This document shows, piece by piece, positions 43,852 through 51,610 of a stretch of 64,000 bases of DNA. Numbering within the stretch: position 1 is the first letter of the stretch; each line of letters starts with the position of its first letter. The translations under genes were made by a program, and so were the position numbers. The DNA is from Paenibacillus andongensis (lineage in GTDB: Bacteria > Bacillota > Bacilli > Paenibacillales > NBRC-103111). The stretch covers positions 5,711,001 through 5,775,000 of the forward strand of contig NZ_CP104467.1 of assembly GCF_025369935.1 (NCBI RefSeq). The letters run 5' to 3'. Below the pieces are notes generated by a model. The model worked only from the letters and a program-made list of their open reading frames with translations, ran no database searches and was not told where the DNA came from.

Positions 43852-45030
43852 TTAATGAGCGTTAGTTGGGAGAAAGTCTAACTGTTTTTTTGTCTCAATG
43901 CCGTTAACCTGTTTCTCTTGCTTCTTAAACATGGTAACCAAAACCGTTAGCAAGATACTGCTTAAAATGGTTGCAAAAAGAATCCATACATCTTTCCCCG
44001 TTTGAATTCCGCCAAATTGTACATTCATGATTCCTTCAACCGCATAGGTTGCCGGGAGAAATTGGCCCAAAGATTGATAAAAATCGCTTAACATTTGTTT
44101 CGGTACAATGGTTCCGGAAGTGACTAGCTGTAAAGATAGCATAGCCATATTTACAAACATGCCTGCCATCCCCAATAACGTAAGGAACGTCTGGGCGAAA
44201 AACATGAATGCCAAAAGAGTTAAACAATGAAACAACCAGAAGGTACCGAAGCCACTTCCCATTTGGCCGCCAAGCAAAGCGATCACAGAAGAACCAACAA
44301 TCGAGATAAGGAATGCAGCAAATACTGTAATCAATGAACGGATGGCAACATGTCGCCATTTAGAAATAACTGTTCCTATCGATTCGGTTGCCTGATGGAG
44401 ATTCATAGCCATTAACATCGCACCCACATAAGAGGCTAACACCAACATCATAGGTACCATTTGATTATGCATGCCGCGGACGGGATTCAAAAGTTGTTCA
44501 TTTGACTTTACTTTATTCAAAAGATTTTGTGCAGTTTCTGACGCCTCCTGAGCAGGTAATTTTAATTGTTGTAAGGCGATCTGTGTTCCTTGAAGAGAAG
44601 CCTTGTGATTCAATTCATAGGTAACTTTGGTAACTAGGGTTTGCATAACGCTTTTAGTTAACTGTGGATTAGATTCGTTAATGAGATAGGATAGCTCCGC
44701 TTGCTTACCGGGTGTTGTTAATGATTGGCCAAAGTTAGTCGGGATCGTCAAAACTAAATGAACATCACGCCCAAGCAGATCAACCATCGCCTGCTCTTTT
44801 GTCGAGGATATGATTTCAAAAAGCAAATTACTTTGTAATTGGTTTTCGATGCTTTTACCGAACTCGCCATCTTCATTGACGATAGCAATTTTCAGATGAG
44901 AAACCCGATCCTGTACGCCATCATAGGCTGTCATCCAAACAACACAAAAAATAAGTTGAGCCATCAAGGCCACGACTACGGCCACAATGGTTTGTGGCTT
45001 TTTTAAATACATGAATAAAGAGTTCTTCAT
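43852..45030 (-). CDS. YhgE/Pip-type ABC-2 membrane protein
   Basis: 392 aa. N-terminal helix (about 12-35), extracytoplasmic I-A-I-V-N-E-D-G-E-F-G and S-Y-L-I-N-E-S-N-P blocks, and six C-terminal helices with G-T-I-V-P as in ABC-2 exporters of the YhgE group; it is shorter than the protein at 19509 and lacks the long coiled-coil. ATG 45030 follows GGGGAAACG; the reading from 45069 runs into an operator. Divergent from the PadR gene, with three dyads between. Confidence 0.85.
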   Translation of the reverse strand: MKNSLFMYLKKPQTIVAVVVALMAQLIFCVVWMTAYDGVQDRVSHLKIAIVNEDGEFGKSIENQLQSNLLFEIISSTKEQAMVDLLGRDVHLVLTIPTNFGQSLTTPGKQAELSYLINESNPQLTKSVMQTLVTKVTYELNHKASLQGTQIALQQLKLPAQEASETAQNLLNKVKSNEQLLNPVRGMHNQMVPMMLVLASYVGAMLMAMNLHQATESIGTVISKWRHVAIRSLITVFAAFLISIVGSSVIALLGGQMGSGFGTFWLFHCLTLLAFMFFAQTFLTLLGMAGMFVNMAMLSLQLVTSGTIVPKQMLSDFYQSLGQFLPATYAVEGIMNVQFGGIQTGKDVWILFATILSSILLTVLVTMFKKQEKQVNGIETKKQLDFLPTNAH

Positions 45031-45067
45031 TTCGTTTCCCCATTCCATTTGATTGGTTACTATTAAC

Positions 45068-45177
45068 ATAGGTCAATATTAACCTATAAAATTTAATGAG
45101 TCAACAAAAATATAAGTTAAATTTAACCTATGTAAAAAAGTTGTTAATCATAAAGTTATAGATTAAAATGAACCTAT
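45068..45177. promoter_or_regulatory. Three spaced operator dyads, probable PadR sites
   Basis: ATAGGTCAATATTAACCTAT (45068-45087), ATAAGTTAAATTTAACCTAT (45112-45131) and ATAGATTAAAATGAACCTAT (45158-45177). Together they give ATAGGTT-N6-AACCTAT. Centres are 44 and 46 bases apart, about four helical turns, so the sites fall on one face of the DNA. Confidence 0.7.
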
Positions 45178-45217
45178 TACATAAAAACAATTCATTATAC
45201 GAGGAGTTGTCGTCCAC

Positions 45218-45775
45218 ATGAGCTCAATTCGCTATGCCCTCCTTACCTTATTGGCTCGCGAGCCTCTTAGCGGTTATGATATCAAGCAGCAGATGAACAG
45301 TCGAATCGGACCTTTTTGGAAAGTAGGCAGCAATCAAGTATATCCTGAACTGTCAAAAATGGAGGCCGAAGGCTTGGTGGCCCTGCAAACTGTAGAGCAG
45401 CTTAGCTATCGCCCTGCCAGGAAATTGTATGAGATAACAGAGGTTGGTCGTGAGGCGTTAATTCAATGGACGCTAAATCCGGAGGAAGTTGAAAATGTTC
45501 GTGATGACTTTCTTTTGAAAGCTTATAATTCATGGTTGATTGAGCCAGAGAAGATGATCATACGAATTGAGGAGAAAAAGAAGCAGCACCAAGAGCGTTT
45601 AACCGCCTATCTGGACAAGGTTGCGGAGCTTACGCAATTACTTGGTCATTCCAAGGGCGATCAACCTCTTGATTCGAGCATCTCGGTGGTGGAATTCGGC
45701 ATTGAATATGAACGTATGTATATGGATTGGTGCGATAAGCTCATAGAAAAGCTGCAAAAAATTCATAGTGAATGA
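45218..45775 (+). CDS. PadR-family transcriptional regulator
   Basis: 185 aa. Winged helix 1-90 (I-R-Y-A-L-L-T-L-L-A-R-E-P-L-S-G-Y-D-I-K-Q, then N-Q-V-Y-P-E-L-S-K-M-E-A-E-G-L-V) and a C-terminal helical dimerisation domain, the PadR subfamily 1-like/Vir layout. Divergent from a YhgE-type exporter, with three dyads between, so it most likely represses that gene and itself. SD ACGAGGAG. Confidence 0.92.
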   Translation: MSSIRYALLTLLAREPLSGYDIKQQMNSRIGPFWKVGSNQVYPELSKMEAEGLVALQTVEQLSYRPARKLYEITEVGREALIQWTLNPEEVENVRDDFLLKAYNSWLIEPEKMIIRIEEKKKQHQERLTAYLDKVAELTQLLGHSKGDQPLDSSISVVEFGIEYERMYMDWCDKLIEKLQKIHSE

Positions 45776-45779
45776 AATA

Positions 45780-45808
45780 TTGACAATAAAATTAATGAAT
45801 GTTATAAA
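45780..45808 (+). promoter_or_regulatory. Sigma-A promoter of htpG
   Basis: TTGACA, 17 bases, TATAAA; a near-consensus vegetative promoter. A CIRCE-like repeat begins 8 bases downstream. Confidence 0.85.
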
Positions 45809-45816
45809 AGTAAGGA

Positions 45817-45843
45817 ATGGCACTCAGCAATTGAGAGTGCTAA
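45817..45843 (+). promoter_or_regulatory. CIRCE element (HrcA operator) in front of htpG
   Basis: GCACTC-N9-GAGTGC core with right arm GAGTGCTAA exact and left arm ATGGCACTC (7 of 9 to TTAGCACTC). Spacing and place, just after the -10, fit HrcA repression. Confidence 0.8.
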
Positions 45844-45889
45844 TAACCATCTCTGACTAATTTCTACATATTTGAAAGGAGATCTCCCA

Positions 45890-47770
45890 TTGGAAAAGAA
45901 ACAGTTTCAAGCCGAATCCAAACGCTTATTGGAAATGATGATCAATTCGATTTATACGCAAAGAGAGATATTTCTAAGAGAGCTTATCTCCAATGCCAGT
46001 GATGCTATCGACAAAATTTACTACAAAGCTTTGACCGATGACACGTTGGTTTTTGACAAAGATAGTTATTTCATCAAAGTGATTGCCGATAAAACGAATC
46101 GCACACTCACACTTCGTGATACAGGTATTGGGATGACAAAGGAAGATTTGGAGAATAACCTGGGGATCATTGCGAAGAGCGGATCTTTGGCCTTCAAAAA
46201 AGAAAATGAAGCAAAGGACGGTCACAATATCATCGGCCAGTTCGGCGTTGGCTTCTATTCAGCTTTTATGGTTGCAGATGTCGTTACGGTTATTAGTAGA
46301 GCGCTAGGCAGCGATGTAGCTTACAAGTGGGAGTCCACTGGTGCTGATGGCTACACGATTGAAACGGCGGAGAAAGACGAAGTGGGCACGGAGATTATCC
46401 TGAAAATTAAGGATAATACGGAAGATGAGAATTTCGATGAGTATTTAGACGAGTATCGTTTAAAAGCGATCATCAAAAAGTATTCCGATTTCATCCGTTA
46501 CCCTATTAAAATGGATATTACCGGAAAAAGGCTGAAAGAAGGCAGCGAAAGCGACTTCGAGGATTACCAAGAAGAGCAGCATGTCAACAGCATGGTTCCA
46601 ATCTGGAGAAAAAACAAAAGTGAACTGACTCCGGAAGATTACGAGAAATTCTATCACGAGAAACATTACGGCTTCGATAAGCCGCTTAAACATATTCACG
46701 TCAGCGCAGATGGCGCTGTCGTCTATCAAGCAATCCTCTTTATCCCGGAAAATATCCCTTTTGACTATTATTCCAAAGAGTACGAAAAGGGCTTGGAGCT
46801 CTACGCCAATGGCGTATTGATCATGAACAAATGTGCAGACTTACTTCCTGACTATTTCAGCTTCGTTAAAGGAATGGTTGATTCCGAAAGCCTGTCGCTC
46901 AACATTTCCAGAGAAATGCTGCAGCATGACCGTCAATTGAAGCTGATTGCCAAGAACATTTCGAGCAAAATCAAAGGCCAGCTGCAAAGCCTGCTGAAGG
47001 ACGAAAGGGAGAAATATGAGCAATTCTACAAATCCTTCGGCCGTCAGCTCAAATTCGGTGTCTACAGCGATTACGGAAGCCATAAGGACGTCTTGCAGGA
47101 TCTATTGATGTTCCATTCCTCCAAGGAGAAAAAGCTGGTTACGCTCGACGAGTACGTAGCAAGAATGCCGGAAGATCAGAAGTACATTTACTACGCTTCC
47201 GGTGAATCGATGGAAAGAATCGATAAGCTACCACAAACAGAGCTTGTCACTGATAAAGGCTATGAGATTTTGTATTTCACCGATGATATCGATGAATTCG
47301 CGATCAAAATGATCATGACCTACAAAGAAAAAGAGTTTAAATCCGTTTCAAGCGGCGATCTTGGTATTGAAGTTGATGACAACCAATCAGAAACCGATGC
47401 TGACAAAAATGACAACAAAGAGCTTTTCGATTATATGAAAAATCTGTTGTCAGGCAAAGTTTCAAACGTAAAAGCATCCAAGCGTCTCAAAAAACACCCT
47501 GTGTGCTTATCGACAGACGGCGATGTGACGATCGAAATGGAAAAAATCTTAAATGCGATGCCGAATAATCCTAACGTGAAGGCTGAGAAGGTACTGGAAA
47601 TCAACATCAATCACGAAGTGTTCGCATCCTTAAAAGACGCATATGACAAAGATAAAGAGAAGCTGAATCTTTATACAGCCCTGCTGTACAATCAAGCGCT
47701 CTTAATCGAAGGTTTGCCTCTTCAAGATCCAGTTGAATTCACGAACGATATTTGCAAAATCATGGTTTAA
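45890..47770 (+). CDS. htpG: Molecular chaperone HtpG (Hsp90)
   Basis: 626 aa, full length. GHKL ATPase domain with [19 protein letters not shown] and [11 protein letters not shown]; middle domain with [13 protein letters not shown]-terminal dimerisation domain. Start is TTG 45890, 8 bases after AAAGGAG; the earlier TTG 45872 overlaps the SD. Monocistronic with strong promoter, CIRCE and terminator. The CIRCE would place it in the HrcA regulon, unlike B. subtilis htpG. Confidence 0.97.
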   Translation: MEKKQFQAESKRLLEMMINSIYTQREIFLRELISNASDAIDKIYYKALTDDTLVFDKDSYFIKVIADKTNRTLTLRDTGIGMTKEDLENNLGIIAKSGSLAFKKENEAKDGHNIIGQFGVGFYSAFMVADVVTVISRALGSDVAYKWESTGADGYTIETAEKDEVGTEIILKIKDNTEDENFDEYLDEYRLKAIIKKYSDFIRYPIKMDITGKRLKEGSESDFEDYQEEQHVNSMVPIWRKNKSELTPEDYEKFYHEKHYGFDKPLKHIHVSADGAVVYQAILFIPENIPFDYYSKEYEKGLELYANGVLIMNKCADLLPDYFSFVKGMVDSESLSLNISREMLQHDRQLKLIAKNISSKIKGQLQSLLKDEREKYEQFYKSFGRQLKFGVYSDYGSHKDVLQDLLMFHSSKEKKLVTLDEYVARMPEDQKYIYYASGESMERIDKLPQTELVTDKGYEILYFTDDIDEFAIKMIMTYKEKEFKSVSSGDLGIEVDDNQSETDADKNDNKELFDYMKNLLSGKVSNVKASKRLKKHPVCLSTDGDVTIEMEKILNAMPNNPNVKAEKVLEININHEVFASLKDAYDKDKEKLNLYTALLYNQALLIEGLPLQDPVEFTNDICKIMV

Positions 47771-47777
47771 TATATCA

Positions 47778-47818
47778 AAGCACTACAACGATGACACTGT
47801 TGTAGTGCTTTTTTTATA
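47778..47818 (+). terminator. Terminator of htpG
   Basis: AAGCACTACAAC and GTTGTAGTGCTT arms, then seven T. Confidence 0.9.
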
Positions 47819-47821
47819 CGA

Positions 47822-47995
47822 TCAACCACTCTTATAGTCGGGAAAGGTTTCCTTTACCTCATATTGTTTCTTCGAGTCCGAGTTTGCATACACATAAGCC
47901 AATAACCGATCTTGATCAATTCCCAGAGAGCTAGCCACTTTTACGATATCTAATTCATAAGAAATGCTTGGAATTTGATTGGACTTGACGGACAT
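47822..47995 (-). CDS. Hypothetical protein, 57 aa
   Basis: Short soluble ORF (M-S-V-K-S-N-Q-I-P-S-I-S-Y-E-L-D, ending F-P-D-Y-K-S-G). AAGGATGG is about 12 bases upstream of the ATG, so the SD is poor. The longer reading to 48154 is antisense to the riboswitch and is rejected. Not recognised; coding status uncertain. Confidence 0.4.
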   Translation of the reverse strand: MSVKSNQIPSISYELDIVKVASSLGIDQDRLLAYVYANSDSKKQYEVKETFPDYKSG

Positions 47996-48076
47996 ATGCT
48001 TCAACCATCCTTCGAATAATGTAATTAATGGAAACTCAATCCGTAAATATGATATAGTTTTCTTACAAACATAAAT

Positions 48077-48172
48077 CGGTACGATAAAGGCAAAACCACT
48101 GAAAAGTGGTGACGCAAAGCTACAGGGACTAAAATGGCATTCTTGAATGTCCAAAATGTCAGCCAGCTACCG
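48077..48172 (+). ncRNA. Cyclic di-GMP-I riboswitch (GEMM)
   Basis: P1 CGGTA (48077-48081) pairs TACCG (48168-48172). Then AAAGGCAAAACC, hairpin ACCACT-GAAA-AGTGGT with the GNRA loop, the invariant GACGCAAAGC, CAGGGAC, a second stem GGAC...CATTC-TT-GAATG-TCC, and AATGTCAGCCAGC. These are in order the conserved parts of the class I c-di-GMP aptamer. It sits on the leader of the 63-aa gene at 48215. Confidence 0.93.
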
Positions 48173-48206
48173 CCTCCGTCCGATTGTATGTAGAAAGACT
48201 AGGAGG
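48173..48206 (+). promoter_or_regulatory. Riboswitch expression platform: SD-sequestering stem
   Basis: CCTCCGTC (48173-48180), directly after P1, can pair with GAC-TA-GGAGG (48197-48206), burying the SD of the downstream gene with a 2-base bulge. No U-run follows, so control of translation rather than termination is suggested. Confidence 0.6.
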
Positions 48207-48214
48207 GAACAAAG

Positions 48215-48406
48215 ATGATGGGAAAAATTACGGTGGATGGTAGAATGAGTTTAGATGTACAGCAATTAATTGATAACTTGCATCTTCCAGAAAGTGATCT
48301 TTTGGATATGTTCTCCTTTAAGTTTGATAACAACGTTTTAACGCAGGATGAAGCTATTCGGTTTATTCATTTTCTCAGAAGTGAACTGGACAAACGGACT
48401 CAATAA
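48215..48406 (+). CDS. Unrecognised 63-aa protein under c-di-GMP riboswitch control
   Basis: M-M-G-K-I-T-V-D-G-R-M-S-L-D-V-Q-Q-L, then an acidic middle (L-P-E-S-D-L-L-D-M-F-S-F-K-F-D) and a helical end (D-E-A-I-R-F-I-H-F-L-R-S-E-L-D-K-R). Soluble, no signal peptide or membrane segment, no motif I can name. AGGAGGG is 8 bases upstream of the ATG. It is the only gene between the riboswitch and a strong terminator, so it is the sole output of the switch. Confidence 0.8.
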   Translation: MMGKITVDGRMSLDVQQLIDNLHLPESDLLDMFSFKFDNNVLTQDEAIRFIHFLRSELDKRTQ

Positions 48407-48510
48407 AGGAATTATGCACGAAAGCATACAAAAATACAGTCGGTTGATGTCTAAAGATTTATTTTTTTCAAATAAATTTTAATCGCATGATTGCTGATTT
48501 CACGGGAAAA

Positions 48511-48556
48511 ACTAAGAAAAGACAACGGGAATCCCGCTGTCTTTTTCTTAGTTTTT
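48511..48556. terminator. Bidirectional terminator (63-aa gene / nrdR)
   Basis: ACTAAGAAAAGACAACGGG against CCCGCTGTCTTTTTCTTAG, a stem of about 18 bp followed by TTTTTG. Confidence 0.85.
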
Positions 48557-48590
48557 GTCATATTTAGAGATTAATTTATTCATTTTGGCT

Positions 48591-49070
48591 TTATTTATCC
48601 CGGAGCAGTCCGGTGTCATGCTTTCCCAATATTTGCGTAAGCTCCTTCAAGAACATATTTATGTCCTTAAACTGTCGGTATACGGAGGCAAAGCGAATGT
48701 ACGCCACTTCATCGACGGGGTACAGCTGTTCCATGACGATTTCTCCAATGCTTAAACTATCCACTTCAGCGTGAGCCGTGGTGCGAAGCTGCATTTCCAC
48801 TTCAGATACCATCATCTCAAGCCTCTCCATCGATACCGGGCGCTTCTCACAAGCTCGAATCAAGCCTCTTAATACTTTCTCTCGACTAAATTCTTCCCTA
48901 CTTCCATCTTTCTTAATCACGATTAAAGGCGTTTCTTCCACCATCTCAAATGTGGTGAATCTTCTTGCGCACTTCTCACATTCTCGACGACGACGAATCG
49001 ATTTGTTTTCATTGGCTGAACGTGAATCAAGAACTTTCGTACCGGAATAGTCACAGAACGGACACTTCAT
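48591..49070 (-). CDS. nrdR: Transcriptional repressor NrdR
   Basis: 159 aa, family length. Zinc ribbon C-P-F-C and C-E-K-C with R-R-R-R-E-C between, then an ATP-cone ([16 protein letters not shown] and [13 protein letters not shown]). Represses ribonucleotide reductase genes according to ATP/dATP state. Its targets are not in the window. Confidence 0.97.
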   Translation of the reverse strand: MKCPFCDYSGTKVLDSRSANENKSIRRRRECEKCARRFTTFEMVEETPLIVIKKDGSREEFSREKVLRGLIRACEKRPVSMERLEMMVSEVEMQLRTTAHAEVDSLSIGEIVMEQLYPVDEVAYIRFASVYRQFKDINMFLKELTQILGKHDTGLLRDK

Positions 49071-49130
49071 TCGCTATCTCTCCTTTCTCTTCTTTCTCTT
49101 CTTTGATCTATTACCATATGTTACATGTCA

Positions 49131-49159
49131 TGAACTTAGGAGATATGCACACAATACTA
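49131..49159 (+). promoter_or_regulatory. Candidate sigma-G promoter of the spore protein gene
   Basis: TGAACT, 16 bases, AATACTA, close to the forespore sigma-G pattern (-10 CATACTA), 28 bases before the start codon. Confidence 0.4.
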
Positions 49160-49187
49160 TTACCAAACGACAAGGAGGTGAACAGAC

Positions 49188-49412
49188 ATGGGCGCAGGAC
49201 AATCCCGCAGCAGCAATACATTAGTCGTTCCTCAAGCTAACGCAGCGTTGGATCAGTTGAAATACGAAGTAGCTCAAGAGCTAGGTATCGCCATCCCTCA
49301 AGATGGATATATGGGCAATATGGCTACTCGTGATGCTGGTTCTATTGGTGGTAACATCACTCGTCGACTGGTACAAATCGCAGAACAATCCTTGGCTGGT
49401 CAATTCAAGTAA
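49188..49412 (+). CDS. Alpha/beta-type small acid-soluble spore protein
   Basis: 74 aa. The family signatures are complete: N-T-L-V-V-P-Q-A-N-A-A-L-D-Q-L-K-Y-E-V-A-Q-E-L-G with the GPR protease site at E-V-A, and G-S-I-G-G-N-I-T-R-R-L-V. Coats spore DNA and protects it from UV and heat; made in the forespore. SD CAAGGAGGTG. Shows the organism sporulates. Confidence 0.97.
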   Translation: MGAGQSRSSNTLVVPQANAALDQLKYEVAQELGIAIPQDGYMGNMATRDAGSIGGNITRRLVQIAEQSLAGQFK

Positions 49413-49450
49413 TCTTGAAGATTAGCTAATGAATCTGCAAAACAGGAAGT

Positions 49451-49496
49451 ATTGGACTCTAAGCCCCCACAAGGAGCTAGTCCAATGCTTCTTTGT
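49451..49496 (+). terminator. Terminator-like hairpin after the spore protein gene
   Basis: ATTGGACT and AGTCCAAT arms with a 20-base loop; downstream GCTTCTTTG is only moderately T-rich. It also lies at the end of the convergent transglycosylase gene. Confidence 0.5.
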
Positions 49497-50087
49497 TTAT
49501 GAAGAGAAGGTAGTCTTCTTCCCCCATTGCTCCGAGTATAGCTTCGTGTATTTCTCGTAATAATAGAGCACTCGCTGCACATAATGACGTGTTTCTCCGA
49601 ATGGTATTTGATTAATATGCGCTTCCGAACCATCCCAGATGTCATTTTGCTTCCATTTATTCACATTCCCTTGACCTGCATTATAAGCCGCAATCGCATA
49701 AATTAAATTACCATTATAATGCTTTTTTAGCCAGCTTAAATACCAAGAACCAAGATTAATATTTACGTCCACTTTTAATAAATCTTCCTGCACATGAGGA
49801 CCTAAATTCGTAGATTCTACAATCCAGTCTGCTGTGTCAGGCATAAGCTGCATCAGGCCAAGTGCGCCTTTTCTTGACTCCAAATGATATTTGTAATTCG
49901 TCTCAACTTTAATAATCGCAGCAATTAAAAATGGATCTATATTGTGTTTCGCCGCGCTCTGCCTAATTTCCTGCTCAAAGTAGATCGGGTACAGCTTTCT
50001 TCCGATAAAATCGCTATTCATAAAGAGAACCAGAACAAAAAAGACAAGAAGCAAGGCAAAAACTCTTTTTTTTCGTAAAAAGGTCAT
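49497..50087 (-). CDS. Membrane-anchored lytic transglycosylase (SLT, YjbJ/Slt70-like)
   Basis: 196 aa. N-terminal helix (about 8-25), then an SLT domain with catalytic Glu in I-I-K-V-E-T-N-Y and G-A-L-G-L-M-Q-L-M-P-D-T-A, plus I-A-A-Y-N-A-G-Q-G-N-V. Cleaves peptidoglycan glycan strands with 1,6-anhydro product; likely anchored on the outer face. ATG overlaps the coaE stop as ATGA, with AGAAGGGG upstream, so translation is coupled to coaE. This coaE-transglycosylase order is common in Paenibacillus. Confidence 0.92.
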   Translation of the reverse strand: MTFLRKKRVFALLLVFFVLVLFMNSDFIGRKLYPIYFEQEIRQSAAKHNIDPFLIAAIIKVETNYKYHLESRKGALGLMQLMPDTADWIVESTNLGPHVQEDLLKVDVNINLGSWYLSWLKKHYNGNLIYAIAAYNAGQGNVNKWKQNDIWDGSEAHINQIPFGETRHYVQRVLYYYEKYTKLYSEQWGKKTTFSS

Positions 50088-50680
50088 GAAAGCCCCTTCT
50101 CTAGCCAAAACCGCTCCACTTCAGCGAAAGTTTCTTCCCAAGTACCGCTGTTGTCAATGACAACATCCGCGTATTTACGTTTCTCCTCAATGGACATTTG
50201 AGCTTCAATGCGATTATTCGCCGCACTTTCCGTCAGTCCATCTCTTTGCATAAGCCGCTCCAACTGGATAGAACGCGGCACATAAACAACCATAACCTCA
50301 TGAAACATGAAGGATAAATTAGATTCGATTAATAAAGGGACATCGACCACAACAAGCTTGTCCGGGAACTGCCTTTCATAGGCTTCCATCTGTTCGCGTA
50401 TTTGTGCACGAATTGGCGGATGTAGAATACTTTCCAGCTGCTTGCGCGCCTCGGTATTCCCAAAAATGATCTCGCCAAGCTTCTTGCGATGCAGTGAGCC
50501 GTCTGGCTGAAGAACGGCTTGTCCAAAATGTGCAGCAACCTGTTCAAGAACAGGGCTGCCGGGCTCAACGACATCGCGGGCTATCATATCCGCATCTACT
50601 AATAGGGCGCCGCGGCTAACCAGCATGGTGCTAACCGTACTTTTGCCGCAAGCGATTCCTCCTGTTAACCCGATATTCAT
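50084..50680 (-). CDS. coaE: Dephospho-CoA kinase
   Basis: 198 aa. P-loop G-L-T-G-G-I-A-C-G-K-S-T at the N-terminus, D-A-D-M-I-A-R substrate loop, V-V-D-V-P-L-L-I-E and the R-x4-R lid (R-S-I-Q-L-E-R-L-M-Q-R-D). Last step of coenzyme A synthesis in the cytosol. Coupled to the lytic transglycosylase by a 4-base overlap. Confidence 0.97.
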   Translation of the reverse strand: MNIGLTGGIACGKSTVSTMLVSRGALLVDADMIARDVVEPGSPVLEQVAAHFGQAVLQPDGSLHRKKLGEIIFGNTEARKQLESILHPPIRAQIREQMEAYERQFPDKLVVVDVPLLIESNLSFMFHEVMVVYVPRSIQLERLMQRDGLTESAANNRIEAQMSIEEKRKYADVVIDNSGTWEETFAEVERFWLEKGLS

Positions 50681-50769
50681 GGGTATCTCTCCTAATCGTT
50701 TTCCACTCGGAAAACTTTCTCATATCCCAAGGATTTACGAAATGAATGACTTCCTAGTAAAGAGAAATG

Positions 50770-51513
50770 CTATAACATTTTCAAAAGTCCCATGATGATG
50801 AGTACACATCCCGGAAGTACAGACAGTTTCTTCATCCAATTCATCTCCGAATACCGTAAACCAAACCGCAAACCAATTGCAATAAATGAACCACTTGATA
50901 TCGAAATGACAGAAGCCGTTAACAGTGGAACGAATCCAATTAATGCGGCTCCAATGCCTGCACCGAACGCATCTAAAGATAACGCCAAACCAAGCAAGGT
51001 AGCCTCTGAAGCTGAAATATTACCCGATTTGTCAACGTCTGCTATGGATGGTGTGCGCAAAATTTGAATAACCAGTCCGAAGCGTTTCAGCTCAATATTC
51101 AATATTTCCTTCGTTCGCTGCAAAGTATCAAACGTTAGAATCTCTCCAGAACCAGTGTGCTTCCCCTCTGATGAAGGTTGAACACTGCTTATTGATGCTT
51201 GATCTACAGATAAGACTCCCTCTCGTTCCTGTTTCTCTTGCGACTTTTGTTGTCTCGTTTGTACTAATGCCCAGATACCAATCCCGATCAAGACAAGAGC
51301 ACCGATACGCTTAGCTACCAAGGGAGACATGAAGGAAGACATCAGAACACCGATCTGCATCGAGCTGTAGATAATGATACCTGACCAAAGCGATATAATC
51401 GCAATAGATAGGAACGGAATTCGTATTTTACGTAAGCCATACATCACTCCGACGCCGAAGCCGTCCAAAGAAACTGCGAAAGCAAGAATAAGTAGTGAAA
51501 CTACAGGAAGCAT
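50770..51513 (-). CDS. ytaF: Sporulation membrane protein YtaF
   Basis: 247 aa, six transmembrane segments in two repeats: F-A-V-S-L-D-G-F-G-V-G-V at the N-terminus and A-L-S-L-D-A-F-G-A-G-I-G in the second half, the MntP/YtaF duplicated motif with Asp that could bind a cation. A hydrophilic loop of about 75 residues joins the halves. Probably exports or moves divalent cations during sporulation; the role is poorly known. Its leader holds a copy of the SD-containing repeat. Confidence 0.93.
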   Translation of the reverse strand: MLPVVSLLILAFAVSLDGFGVGVMYGLRKIRIPFLSIAIISLWSGIIIYSSMQIGVLMSSFMSPLVAKRIGALVLIGIGIWALVQTRQQKSQEKQEREGVLSVDQASISSVQPSSEGKHTGSGEILTFDTLQRTKEILNIELKRFGLVIQILRTPSIADVDKSGNISASEATLLGLALSLDAFGAGIGAALIGFVPLLTASVISISSGSFIAIGLRFGLRYSEMNWMKKLSVLPGCVLIIMGLLKML

Positions 51514-51519
51514 AATACC

Positions 51520-51560
51520 CCTCCTAAGAGTTTTACCTAGAAACTAGCTTATAAGCCGTT
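51520..51560 (-). repeat. SD-containing leader repeat, ytaF copy
   Basis: Minus strand AACGGCTTATAAGCTAG, TTTCTAGGTAAAACTC, TTAGGAGG, a diverged form of the unit at 22959-23000. The SD of ytaF is the last part of the element. Confidence 0.65.
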
Positions 51561-51610
51561 AATCTAGGCTAAGTACTCCATATCATATGGGAAGGGCAGG
51601 CTTCACGTGC

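Noticed and set aside
47822-48154. 110-aa minus-strand ORF
   Set aside because: Its first half is antisense to the c-di-GMP riboswitch and has no SD; only the last 57 codons are kept as a doubtful gene.
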